Shown: positions 8,554 to 16,044 of the stretch, in pieces
Layout of the letters: every line of letters begins with the position of its first letter
How positions within the stretch are numbered: the first letter of the stretch is position 1
Translations under genes and position numbers: made by a program
The notes under the pieces: generated by a model
Seen by the model: only the letters and a program-made list of their open reading frames with translations
Told to the model about the DNA's origin: nothing
Databases searched by the model: none
Source: an uncultured Lachnospiraceae bacterium
Lineage (GTDB): Bacteria > Bacillota > Clostridia > Lachnospirales > Lachnospiraceae
Reading direction: 5' to 3'
DNA length: 33,746 bases
NCBI GenBank assembly: GCA_947305245.1
Contig: CAMZDG010000033.1
Span: 1 to 33,746, forward strand

Positions 8554-10365
8554 ATGAATTCGAAAACTGGGAGAGATAAGTTCTTTAAGTGGTCTGTTTG
8601 GCTGGCAGCAGCCGGTCTATGCCTCGCAACTTCGATCAAGATGATGGTCGTGGGCTTTAGCGCGGACGAGGAGTATCAGCTGCTGCTTTCTTATCGGCTG
8701 GCGAAGGGAGACCATTTATTTCGAGAGGTTTGGGATACCTTGCAAACCTCTGCTTTTTATGCTCAGTTTCTGACCTGGATCTTTATCAAGATCACGCATG
8801 GCACTGAGGGGGTCTTGCTATTCCTGCGCGCGTGCTCCATCCTGACGCAGGGGGGAGTGAGCGCCTTTTTCTATAGTACGCTGAAAAAACGCCTGAGCAA
8901 GGAAAGCTCTCTTCTTCTTGCCACGGCGTACTTTTGTTTCTTTACGAAGCTCCTGGCCATTCCGGACTTTTCTAATTTACAGAGCTGGGGCATGATGATC
9001 CTCGTCTGCGCCCTCTGGAGGGCATGGGAGGGCCTTGGGGAGGACGAGGCAAAGGGAGAGAAATGGATCCCGTGGGTGATTCTGGCGGCGCTTTCCTATT
9101 GCGTGATCGTGCTTTCGTCGATCTGCCTTCTCATGATCCCCGTGATCGCGTGGCTTCTTGTACTGCTGAAAAAGGACGGAGGCCTTCAGAGAAATCTGAT
9201 CTTTTGGGGAACCTGCGCTCTTTGCGGCGTTTTGTACCTTGGGATGCTCCTTGCGCTCAACGGCTTTGACGGGCTGATCGTCGGGATCCGGGGCGTTCTC
9301 GGAGGAGACGGGACGCATGCCTCGGGAGCGCTGCTGAGCGGGGAGTCCAAGCTTGGGATCTATCTTCACGAGACGGGAAGGGTGGCCCTATATCTTGCGG
9401 CGACGCTGGCGCTGGCGATCCTGCTTGCGGCGGCATGGCGAAAGTGCATTTCGGGCAGGCGGACGGAGGGGGCCTTGGGAAGGAAGCTTTGGCTGCCGAT
9501 CTGGATCCTGGAAGGCTTTGCAGTGACGCTGTTTTTCTGGATCGTGAAGGGGGAAGGGTTTGACGGCTTAAAGCTCTATGTTCCCGTGCTTTTGATCGCC
9601 GGCATTTATGAGACCGCATGCGCCGCGCAAGCAAAGAGGAAAGCGAAGGAAGTAGCGCAGGGCGGGAGCCTTGGAAGCTATGAAATGCTGCCGGCATTCT
9701 TTGGAATGCTGCTTGGGATCTGCGCGTTCCTTAACGTCCTTTTGATCAGTAACGTGAACCTAATCAATAATCTTACTTTTCTTGGAACGGCTGCGATCTG
9801 GGGGCTTGCGATCCTTGTATGCCGCCTGGAGAAGGGCTGTGAGATCGGATGGACCCGAATTCTTCTATGCGCGGCGTGCCTGACCATTGCCTTCGGGAGC
9901 TGCTATACGCTCTGTACGGGGCCTGCAGGTAATAATCTGTTGCAGCTTTATCACGTGCGCGGGAAGATCCAGACGGGACCTGCAAAGGGGACCTATGTCT
10001 CAAAGCAGATCGCGGACGCATATAATGAAAATGTGAAGATCGTCTCCGAACGCATCAAGCCGGGGAGCAGGATCCTGATCGTGACGAATTTCTTTCACAA
10101 TCAGTCGCTGACGCTTCTTTATATGATAAATGATTCGCAGATCAGCCACTATTCCGTGAATTCCACGATGACCTATAATGAGAAGCTGTTCGAATATTGG
10201 GAAAGATTTCCGGACCGAAAGCCGGACTGCATTATCATCAACGGAGACTCCTGTTTTCAGGAAGATCATCAATGGGCGATGGAGCTGCTAAAACAGTATG
10301 ATCCCATGGAAGAGTTCTCCTGGTATTCCGTTCAATACTTTGTTCGACCAGAGTTCCTAAAGTGA
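8554..10365 (+). CDS. Polytopic membrane protein, GT-C glycosyltransferase-like
   Basis: 603 aa; ATG 8554 has GAGGGGAG about 7 bases upstream. There are roughly eleven to twelve hydrophobic segments, from residue ~14 to ~450, followed by a soluble C-terminal domain of about 140 residues. After the first helix comes the loop FSADEEYQLLLSYRL, with an Asp38-Glu39 pair, then GDHLFREVWD. An acidic pair in the first extracytoplasmic loop is the hallmark of GT-C enzymes (PMT/ArnT/GT39-like) that use polyprenyl-phosphate sugars. I therefore infer a lipid-linked sugar transferase acting at the outer membrane face on cell-wall polymer or protein. The assignment rests on topology and this loop only; donor and acceptor are unknown. 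It follows clpX after 114 bases with no obvious promoter, and its last codons form the left arm of the terminator at 10350. Confidence 0.7.
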   Translation: MNSKTGRDKFFKWSVWLAAAGLCLATSIKMMVVGFSADEEYQLLLSYRLAKGDHLFREVWDTLQTSAFYAQFLTWIFIKITHGTEGVLLFLRACSILTQGGVSAFFYSTLKKRLSKESSLLLATAYFCFFTKLLAIPDFSNLQSWGMMILVCALWRAWEGLGEDEAKGEKWIPWVILAALSYCVIVLSSICLLMIPVIAWLLVLLKKDGGLQRNLIFWGTCALCGVLYLGMLLALNGFDGLIVGIRGVLGGDGTHASGALLSGESKLGIYLHETGRVALYLAATLALAILLAAAWRKCISGRRTEGALGRKLWLPIWILEGFAVTLFFWIVKGEGFDGLKLYVPVLLIAGIYETACAAQAKRKAKEVAQGGSLGSYEMLPAFFGMLLGICAFLNVLLISNVNLINNLTFLGTAAIWGLAILVCRLEKGCEIGWTRILLCAACLTIAFGSCYTLCTGPAGNNLLQLYHVRGKIQTGPAKGTYVSKQIADAYNENVKIVSERIKPGSRILIVTNFFHNQSLTLLYMINDSQISHYSVNSTMTYNEKLFEYWERFPDRKPDCIIINGDSCFQEDHQWAMELLKQYDPMEEFSWYSVQYFVRPEFLK

Positions 10366-10383
10366 TTTGGGAACTCTTTTTTT
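10350..10383 (+). terminator. Intrinsic terminator overlapping the end of the GT-C-like gene
   Basis: 8-bp stem AGAGTTCC (10350-10357) with GGAACTCT (10370-10377), then a T-run to 10383. The left arm lies in the last codons and the TGA stop (10363-10365) lies in the loop. Confidence 0.85.
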
Positions 10384-10393
10384 GGAAAAAGTA

Positions 10394-10446
10394 TTGACAT
10401 TTACCAAAAGTATGATAATATTAACATATGAACAATGATTCATATG
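10394..10446 (+). promoter_or_regulatory. Metal-regulated promoter with ArsR/SmtB-type operator
   Basis: A -35 TTGACA is at 10394-10399, with an A/T-rich -10 region around 10411-10422 (TAATAT with a 16-base spacer is the best reading). Immediately downstream is a perfect inverted repeat, CATATGAA (10425-10432), CAATGA, TTCATATG (10439-10446). This matches the ATATGAAC-type operators recognised by ArsR/SmtB-family zinc and cadmium sensors such as SmtB, ZiaR and NmtR. It covers the expected transcription start, fitting repression relieved by metal. No arsR-like gene is in the window. Confidence 0.75.
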
Positions 10447-10483
10447 AAAACGGAAAATAAAGTGGCATACGGAGGGAACTTAG

Positions 10484-10702
10484 ATGAAAAAGACTTATAA
10501 GATTGAAGTGGACTGCGCGAACTGTGCATTAAAAATGGAAGAGGCCGCAAAGACGGTGGAAGGCGTGGCGGAAGCTACGGTGAGCTTTATGACGCAGAAG
10601 ATGAAGGTGGAGTTTGCGGACGGCGCGGATGACAAGGCCGTGATGGAGAAGGTCGTGAAGGCTTGCAAGAAAGTGGAAGAGGACTGCGAGATCTACCTTT
10701 AA
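10484..10702 (+). CDS. Stand-alone HMA-domain heavy-metal-binding protein
   Basis: 72 aa, a single heavy-metal-associated (ferredoxin-like) domain. GGAGGG at 10471 gives ATG 10484. The metal site is Cys11-Ala-Asn-Cys14 in DCANCA. DCANC is the form usual in the N-terminal domains of Zn/Cd ATPases (CadA/ZntA), whereas copper chaperones usually have MxCxxC. It is the first gene behind the ArsR-type operator and lies 51 bases before the ATPase; the gap holds a small hairpin, CTGCC TTA GGCAG (10711-10723). It probably serves as the detached metal-binding domain or chaperone that hands Zn(II) or Cd(II) to the pump in the cytoplasm. Confidence 0.92.
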   Translation: MKKTYKIEVDCANCALKMEEAAKTVEGVAEATVSFMTQKMKVEFADGADDKAVMEKVVKACKKVEEDCEIYL

Positions 10703-10753
10703 AGCGATAGCTGCCTTAGGCAGACGGGTTTATGAATTGTCAGAGGAAAAACT

Positions 10754-12751
10754 ATGACGAAGAAGCAGAAGAAAGTATTGTATCGGATCCTCATTGCCAG
10801 TGCCTTGCTCGTACTGCTGCATTTTCTTCCGGTGAGCGGGATGCTGGCCTTTGCACTGTATCTGATCCCTTATCTTATCATTGGTTATGACATTTTGAGA
10901 AAAGCTGCGCTGGGAATCCTTCGCGGCCAGGTTTTTGATGAAAACTTTCTGATGGCGGTGGCAACGGTCGGTGCCATGGCGCTCGGCGTCTATGAAGAGC
11001 TAAGCGGCGGCGAGGGCGAGTTCGCTGAGGGCGTGGCCGTTATGCTGTTCTATCAGATCGGCGAGCTGTTCCAGGGCGTGGCCGTGGGAAAGAGCCGCAG
11101 GAACATCACCGCGCTGATGGACATCCGGCCGGACTATGCCAACGTTGAAAACGAAAACGGCGAACTTGAGCAGGTCGATCCCGACGACGTGGAGATTGGA
11201 ACGATCATTGTCGTACAGCCTGGCGAGAAGGTTCCCATCGACGGCATCGTAATAAGCGGCTCATCGACGCTGAACACTGCGGCGCTCACGGGCGAGAGTA
11301 TTCCGAGAGACGTCTCTGAGGGCGACGAGATCATCAGCGGATGCGTCAATCTTTCCGGTCTTCTGAAGATCCAAACGACGAAGGAATTTGGCGAATCCAC
11401 GGTTTCGAAGATCCTGGATCTCGTGGAAAACTCCAGCATGAAAAAGTCGAAGTCCGAGAACTTCATCAGCAAGTTCGCGAAGATCTATACGCCTGCGGTG
11501 TGTTATGCGGCGCTAGCGCTGGCCATTTTGCCGCCGGTCATTTTGCTTTTTATGGGAAGGGAGGCCGGATGGACGACTTGGATCATTCGCGCTTTGACCT
11601 TCCTTGTCATCAGCTGTCCCTGCGCGCTGGTGATCTCGATCCCGCTAAGCTTTTTCGGGGGCATTGGCGGTGCGAGCGCGAGCGGCATTCTCGTCAAGGG
11701 CTCGAACTACTTGGAGGCAATGGCAAAAACGCGTTATGTCGTGTTTGACAAGACGGGAACGCTCACGCGCGGCGTGTTTGAAGTGACGAAGATCTGCCCC
11801 GCGGCGTCTTTCCTGGAAGAGCATGGCGGGAACGCGGAATATGCAAGGCAGGCCCTTTTGGAATATGCCGCCTATGCGGAAAGCTATTCCAACCATCCCA
11901 TCAGTAAGAGCCTGAAGGAGGCTTACGCGAGAACGATCGCGGAGGATGCGGACGCTGCGATGCAGGCCGAAAAGCGCTCTGCGATCCAATCGGGGGAGGC
12001 GTTGCAGCCAGGTCACGTTACGGATGCACAGGAGATCAGCGGTCATGGCGTGAAGGCCTTGGTGGACGGAAAGGAAGTTTGCGCCGGAAATGCAAAGCTG
12101 ATGCGGCAGATGGGGCTCGAATATGAAGAGGCCTGCGAGGCCGGGACGGTGGTGTTTGTCGCCGTGGAAGGTGCCTATGCAGGGCATATCCTGATCTCTG
12201 ACGTGATCAAGGATGGCGCGAAGGAAGCCATTTCGGGCTTAAAGGCAGCAGGCGTGCAGAAAACCGTGATGCTCACGGGAGATAATAAAGCCGTTGCGGA
12301 TTCGGTTTCGAAGGCGCTTGGCATGGATGAAGTAAGGAGTGAGCTTTTGCCTGCGGATAAGGTGGCGGCCGTGGAAGAGCTGCTTGCCAAGAAAGCTCCT
12401 TCCGAGGTGCTGGCCTTCGTCGGCGACGGCATCAACGATGCGCCTGTGCTCTCTCGCGCGGACATTGGCATTGCGATGGGTGCGCTTGGTTCGGACGCAG
12501 CCATCGAGGCGGCGGACATCGTGCTCATGGACGATAACCCCGCAAAGATCGCACTGACCATGCAGATTGCAAGGAAGTGCCTGACGATCGTATATGAAAA
12601 CATTGTATTTGCCCTTGCCGTCAAGGCAATCTGCCTGATCCTCGGCGCCGTGGGCCTCGCCAACATGTGGATGGCGATCTTCGCGGACGTGGGCGTGATG
12701 GTGCTGGCCGTGCTGAATGCGATCCGGTGCCTTAAGGTGCCAAAGAATTAA
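10754..12751 (+). CDS. cadA: P1B-2-type Zn(II)/Cd(II)/Pb(II)-exporting ATPase without N-terminal HMA domain
   Basis: 665 aa; ATG 10754 follows a GAGGAA site. It exports divalent metal from the cytoplasm using ATP. Visible motifs are the actuator TGES, the membrane metal site Cys288-Pro-Cys290 (CPC), the phosphorylation site DKTGT with Asp332, the HP motif in SNHPIS, and the hinge GDGINDAP. The last helices carry the Lys of KAICL and the Asp of FADVGV, the charged residues that mark the Zn/Cd/Pb (P1B-2) group as opposed to copper pumps. Eight transmembrane helices are expected. The N-terminus starts directly at the first helix; the usual HMA domain is supplied as a separate gene upstream at 10484. 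The two are one operon under the operator at 10425. ZntA would be an equally good name. Confidence 0.93.
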   Translation: MTKKQKKVLYRILIASALLVLLHFLPVSGMLAFALYLIPYLIIGYDILRKAALGILRGQVFDENFLMAVATVGAMALGVYEELSGGEGEFAEGVAVMLFYQIGELFQGVAVGKSRRNITALMDIRPDYANVENENGELEQVDPDDVEIGTIIVVQPGEKVPIDGIVISGSSTLNTAALTGESIPRDVSEGDEIISGCVNLSGLLKIQTTKEFGESTVSKILDLVENSSMKKSKSENFISKFAKIYTPAVCYAALALAILPPVILLFMGREAGWTTWIIRALTFLVISCPCALVISIPLSFFGGIGGASASGILVKGSNYLEAMAKTRYVVFDKTGTLTRGVFEVTKICPAASFLEEHGGNAEYARQALLEYAAYAESYSNHPISKSLKEAYARTIAEDADAAMQAEKRSAIQSGEALQPGHVTDAQEISGHGVKALVDGKEVCAGNAKLMRQMGLEYEEACEAGTVVFVAVEGAYAGHILISDVIKDGAKEAISGLKAAGVQKTVMLTGDNKAVADSVSKALGMDEVRSELLPADKVAAVEELLAKKAPSEVLAFVGDGINDAPVLSRADIGIAMGALGSDAAIEAADIVLMDDNPAKIALTMQIARKCLTIVYENIVFALAVKAICLILGAVGLANMWMAIFADVGVMVLAVLNAIRCLKVPKN

Positions 12752-12776
12752 AGGGCAAATGGAGACGGGGAAGTGC

Positions 12777-13493
12777 ATGGGAATGGACCAGTTATTTGAG
12801 AAAGTGGCGGAAAAGTGTAAAATGGTTGCCTTTTTGGAGAGCGTAATGAGCAAGGCACATTATGCGTCTGAGGATCGGGAACTGCTAGTTGACGTTTTAG
12901 GGAAGATATTGGATTGCATGGAAGAGGACGCCGCATGGGGCGCGAAGGACGTGGGGGCTGGCAGGGCGCAGGAGGTCGTGATGACGCTTGGCGCTGGCGT
13001 TGACAAGCTTCAGGAGGCGCTGCTTGCCGAGGGGAAGCTTTCGGAAGCATATATGGTAGAGGTGCTCGGAAGTGAGATCTTGCTTCTTGCATATACGGTT
13101 TTTAATTCGTGGGTGAAGGAGCACACGGATTTCGTGGTAAAACGGTATTACTTCCTTGGTATGGGAGAGAAGGCCGTGATCGGAGGGGCGGATGGCAAGG
13201 AAAAGGCAGCTGAGGTTGATTTAAGGCTCGCGGCGCTGCCAGAGATGCTTGAGCGGAGCGGTCTGTCCGTTGCATGCACGGAAGGATATTGTATGGTCCC
13301 GAAAAAGAGCGTTGCCTTTTATGCGGAGCTATCGAAGGATCGGGCGGTGGTCTGCGAGGGAGTCTGCCTGGGGTGCGGACGAAAGGATTGCCAAAACCGC
13401 ATGGAGGCAGGAGAGCGGGCGCGGGGGAATCGTGTGTTGGATCGCCCTTTGACCTATGGATATGCAAGGATCTTTGGACTTCCCAAAGCATAA
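12777..13493 (+). CDS. MetH reactivation-domain-like protein (B12-dependent methionine synthase activation family)
   Basis: 238 aa from ATG 12777 (GGGGA 5 bases upstream); ATGs at 12759 and 12783 are alternatives, so the start is uncertain by a few residues. The middle reads VVMTLGAGVDKL and the later part has GYCMVPKKSVAF, matching stand-alone clostridial proteins related to the SAM-binding activation domain of cobalamin-dependent methionine synthase. The C-terminus carries a cysteine cluster, Cys193, Cys197, Cys200 and Cys205 (CxxxCxxCxxxxC), as in those proteins. In the family this domain helps reduce and remethylate inactive cob(II)alamin. The gene begins 25 bases after the metal ATPase and probably shares its transcript, which is an unexpected partner. 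Assignment is from remembered family pattern; a role in corrinoid repair is inference. Confidence 0.68.
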   Translation: MGMDQLFEKVAEKCKMVAFLESVMSKAHYASEDRELLVDVLGKILDCMEEDAAWGAKDVGAGRAQEVVMTLGAGVDKLQEALLAEGKLSEAYMVEVLGSEILLLAYTVFNSWVKEHTDFVVKRYYFLGMGEKAVIGGADGKEKAAEVDLRLAALPEMLERSGLSVACTEGYCMVPKKSVAFYAELSKDRAVVCEGVCLGCGRKDCQNRMEAGERARGNRVLDRPLTYGYARIFGLPKA

Positions 13494-13511
13494 CGCTTGG
13501 GAAGTCTTTTT
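13477..13511 (+). terminator. Intrinsic terminator of the metal-resistance operon
   Basis: Stem 13477-13489 with 13495-13506 (core GACTTCCCAA with TTGGGAAGTC, one bulged A) and a TTTTT tail. The stop codon TAA (13491-13493) lies in the loop. The minus strand lacks a T-run after the hairpin, so it is unlikely to stop the converging araC-type gene efficiently. Confidence 0.85.
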
Positions 13512-13522
13512 GTGCGATTGGA

Positions 13523-14422
13523 TCAAAATGGCGGGAGGAGGATCTGTCCGTTTTCTGCTTCCGCGCCGCCAAGGTTTCGGTGGCTGGCCGCCCGAGGGAG
13601 GGTGAGCTTCTCGGCATGGCCCTGCCGATAGCGGCTGGGCGATACGTTGTTGAACTTGCGGAACTGCCGGCAGAAATGCTCTACGTTATTATATCCACAG
13701 TCCTCTGCGATCTCGCGCACGGACTTTGTCGTGGAGATGAGCTGGTCCTGGGCGCGCTTTAAGCGCTGCAGGATCACGTCCTCCATGCAGGACGAACCAA
13801 ACATGTTCTTATACAGGGCCTGCAGGTAGCCGCAGCTTAGGTGGAGCTCCTTGGCCATGGCCTCGACGCTCCAGGGGAGCTCCGGATTGTTATAAATCCG
13901 CTTATGAAGGTCCAGCATTTCCTGCGTGTGAGGATTGCCGGCAGGCCGCTGACAGCTCTCCGCGAGCTTGATGAGCAGGGCTTTCAGGAGGTGGGAGATC
14001 ACCTCACCCGATTCGGAATCACCCATGGTGGATTCCCAGGTCATCAGCTTGAACAGATCATGGCAGTATTCCGCGTCGCCAGCCTGAAAGGGCTGGTTTT
14101 TTAATGGAAGCTGGTCGGCAAAGCTCTCGTCGCAGCGAAAGCGGAGCCAGTCATTCCCGTAGGTCTCCTCGCAGGCCCGATATAGGACAAAGGAGCCGGG
14201 AGTATATAATATGGCGGTGCCGGCGGGGAAACGGCGGAATTCTCCCTTGGGCAGGGCTTCGGATCCGCCGCGCCTTTGTTCCGCGCTCGCCTGATCCGTC
14301 AGATAGAACTCCGCAGGCGTGCTCGTCAGGAGCAAAAGATAGGAATCGTGTCCCTGCGGCAGGCCGTAGACAAAGCCCGCGGGATGGGTTCCGTCATATC
14401 CGATAAAATCAATTTTCAACAT
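13523..14422 (-). CDS. AraC-family transcriptional regulator of the hemicellulose cluster
   Basis: 299 aa. ATG 14422 is chosen because GGAGAA (14436-14431 on the minus strand) lies 8 bases upstream; an in-frame start at 14476 has no better site. The N-terminal ~170 residues are a cupin-like sensing domain typical of sugar-responsive AraC proteins (segments such as HPAGFVYGLPQGHDSY). Residues ~185-285 hold the double helix-turn-helix, ending with the conserved EIAEDCGYNNVEHFCRQFRK and SPSRYR segments. It is transcribed away from the GH43 gene at 14584 across a 162-base A/T-rich gap, so it most likely activates that cluster in response to xylo- or arabino-oligosaccharides (inference from position). 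It converges with the metal operon. Confidence 0.92.
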   Translation of the reverse strand: MLKIDFIGYDGTHPAGFVYGLPQGHDSYLLLLTSTPAEFYLTDQASAEQRRGGSEALPKGEFRRFPAGTAILYTPGSFVLYRACEETYGNDWLRFRCDESFADQLPLKNQPFQAGDAEYCHDLFKLMTWESTMGDSESGEVISHLLKALLIKLAESCQRPAGNPHTQEMLDLHKRIYNNPELPWSVEAMAKELHLSCGYLQALYKNMFGSSCMEDVILQRLKRAQDQLISTTKSVREIAEDCGYNNVEHFCRQFRKFNNVSPSRYRQGHAEKLTLPRAASHRNLGGAEAENGQILLPPF

Positions 14423-14583
14423 TTCTGTATTTCTCCATTCTTTTCTTTTTCCAAATCCAATATGAGAATAGATCAATTATTTAAAAGTATAAATCATGGA
14501 AAAAGGAGCGTCAAGAAGGTACACTAATCTTTAAGATGAGATTTATGTGCATTTTGGAAAAATCGGATTGGAGGAAAAGGAAA
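14423..14583. promoter_or_regulatory. Divergent regulatory region between the araC-type gene and the hydrolase cluster
   Basis: A/T-rich gap that must hold promoters in both directions. A TATAAA at 14488-14493 is a possible -10 but has no good -35, which would fit an activator-dependent promoter. The RBS GGAGG for the GH43 gene is at 14570-14574. No clear catabolite-response element (CcpA site) or AraC half-site pair could be read. Confidence 0.45.
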
Positions 14584-15981
14584 ATGAAAAAATTAGGCTT
14601 GAATCCTTATTTGCCGTCCTGGGAGTATATTCCTGACGGAGAGCCCTACGTGTTCGACGGAAGGGTGTACGTGTATGGCTCTCATGACAAGTACAACGGG
14701 CACGTGTTCTGCCTCGGCGACTACGTGACCTGGTCGGCACCGGTGGACGATCTTGGCAACTGGAGATATGAAGGCGTCATTTACGAGAAGACGCAGGATC
14801 CCCTGAACAAGGCGGGCAAGATGTGTCTGTATGCACCTGACATGACCATTGGCCCGGACGGAAGATATTATCTTTATTATGCGCTGGATAAGCTTCCCAT
14901 CATTTCGGTGGCAGTCTGTGACAGCCCTGCGGGGAAGTTTGAGTTTTATGGCTACGTGCATTATGCGGACGGCACGAAGCTTGGCGAGCGGGCAGGGGAT
15001 GAGCCGCAGTTTGACCCCGGCGTGATCACCGAGAATGGCAAGACGTATCTTTATACTGGATTTTGCGGCAGAGGAGACAAGTCCAGGACCGGTTCGAGAC
15101 TGCAGGTGCTCGCTGAGGACATGCTGACCATTATCGAGGAGCCCAAGACCGTGGTTCCCGGCGTGGAATATCAGGAAGGAACGGGCTTTGAGGGACATGC
15201 GTTCTTTGAGGCATCCTCTATCCGCAAGGTGGGCGAGAAGTATTATTTCATTTACTCGTCCACGCCCATGCATGAGCTTTGCTACGCAACGGCGGATGAC
15301 CCGAGAGGGCCCTTCACCTACGGCGGCGTGATTGTGAGCAATTGTGACATAGGCATTTCCAAGGATAAGCCTGCGGAGCTTCCCGTGGCTTACGGCGGAA
15401 ACAACCACGGCAGCATCATAGAGATCAATGGCCAGTGGTACATCTTTTATCATCGTCAGACGAACGGACATTGGTACAGCCGTCAGGTCTGTGCGGAGAA
15501 GATTGAGATCCTTCCCGACGGCCACATCCCTCAGGTGGAGCTGACGAGCTGCGGCCTGAATGACGGACCGCTTCCCGGGAAGGGAACCTATGGCGGATAC
15601 CTGGCATGCAATCTCTTTACGGACAAGCCCATGCCTTACGTCGGCGGCGACGCGTTCCCGAAGATCATGCAGGACGGACGCGACGGCGACGAGGAGCCTG
15701 GATATGTCGGCAACATGAGAAATAACGCGACGGCAGGCTTTAAGTACTTTGATTTCAAGGGTGTTACGGCCATCACGATCACCTGCCGAGGTTATGCAAG
15801 CGGCGAGTTTGAGGTGCGCACCAGTCGCGAGGGCGAGGTGCTCGCAAGGATCCCGATCCAGTATACGAACGTCTGGGAGGACTATCGGAGCGAGATCAGC
15901 ATTCCCGACGGCGTGGGCGCGATCTATCTGACCTACAAGGGCGGCGGCATCGCAAGCCTTCTGCAGTTTACGCTGGAGTAA
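14584..15981 (+). CDS. GH43 glycoside hydrolase with C-terminal CBM6-like domain, cytoplasmic
   Basis: 465 aa; ATG 14584 has GGAGG 9 bases upstream, so the in-frame ATG at 14536 is not used. There is no signal peptide. A five-bladed propeller of GH43 type fills residues ~5-310, with the expected catalytic triad: general base Asp18 (in IPDGEP), pKa modulator Asp144 (in FDPGV) and general acid Glu209 (in AFFEASS). A conserved APDM and a histidine in GGNNHGS, in the position of the usual metal-site His, are also present. The last ~130 residues form a beta-sandwich like CBM6, seen next to GH43 in arabinofuranosidases and xylosidases. The likely activity is beta-xylosidase and/or alpha-L-arabinofuranosidase on imported oligosaccharides. 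It is the first gene of the cluster, next to the AraC regulator. Confidence 0.9.
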   Translation: MKKLGLNPYLPSWEYIPDGEPYVFDGRVYVYGSHDKYNGHVFCLGDYVTWSAPVDDLGNWRYEGVIYEKTQDPLNKAGKMCLYAPDMTIGPDGRYYLYYALDKLPIISVAVCDSPAGKFEFYGYVHYADGTKLGERAGDEPQFDPGVITENGKTYLYTGFCGRGDKSRTGSRLQVLAEDMLTIIEEPKTVVPGVEYQEGTGFEGHAFFEASSIRKVGEKYYFIYSSTPMHELCYATADDPRGPFTYGGVIVSNCDIGISKDKPAELPVAYGGNNHGSIIEINGQWYIFYHRQTNGHWYSRQVCAEKIEILPDGHIPQVELTSCGLNDGPLPGKGTYGGYLACNLFTDKPMPYVGGDAFPKIMQDGRDGDEEPGYVGNMRNNATAGFKYFDFKGVTAITITCRGYASGEFEVRTSREGEVLARIPIQYTNVWEDYRSEISIPDGVGAIYLTYKGGGIASLLQFTLE

Positions 15982-16044
15982 GCCCGTATGGAGTAGGCTC
16001 ACTTGGAGGGGGAGCACTTCAGAGAGATGGGAAGTAAGTGATTT

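Noticed and set aside
7638..8639. 333-codon open frame on the minus strand over clpX and the repeat region
   Set aside because: Serine-rich shadow of clpX extended through the intergenic repeat; no RBS and no family resemblance.
14593..16017. 474-codon open frame on the minus strand
   Set aside because: Antisense to the first GH43 gene, with histidine/leucine-rich shadow composition and no start signal.
15970..16044. Short repeated TGGAGTA[AG]GC after the first GH43 gene as a possible regulatory site
   Set aside because: Ten-base near-repeat at the stop codon with no symmetry or promoter; most likely chance or a small slip.
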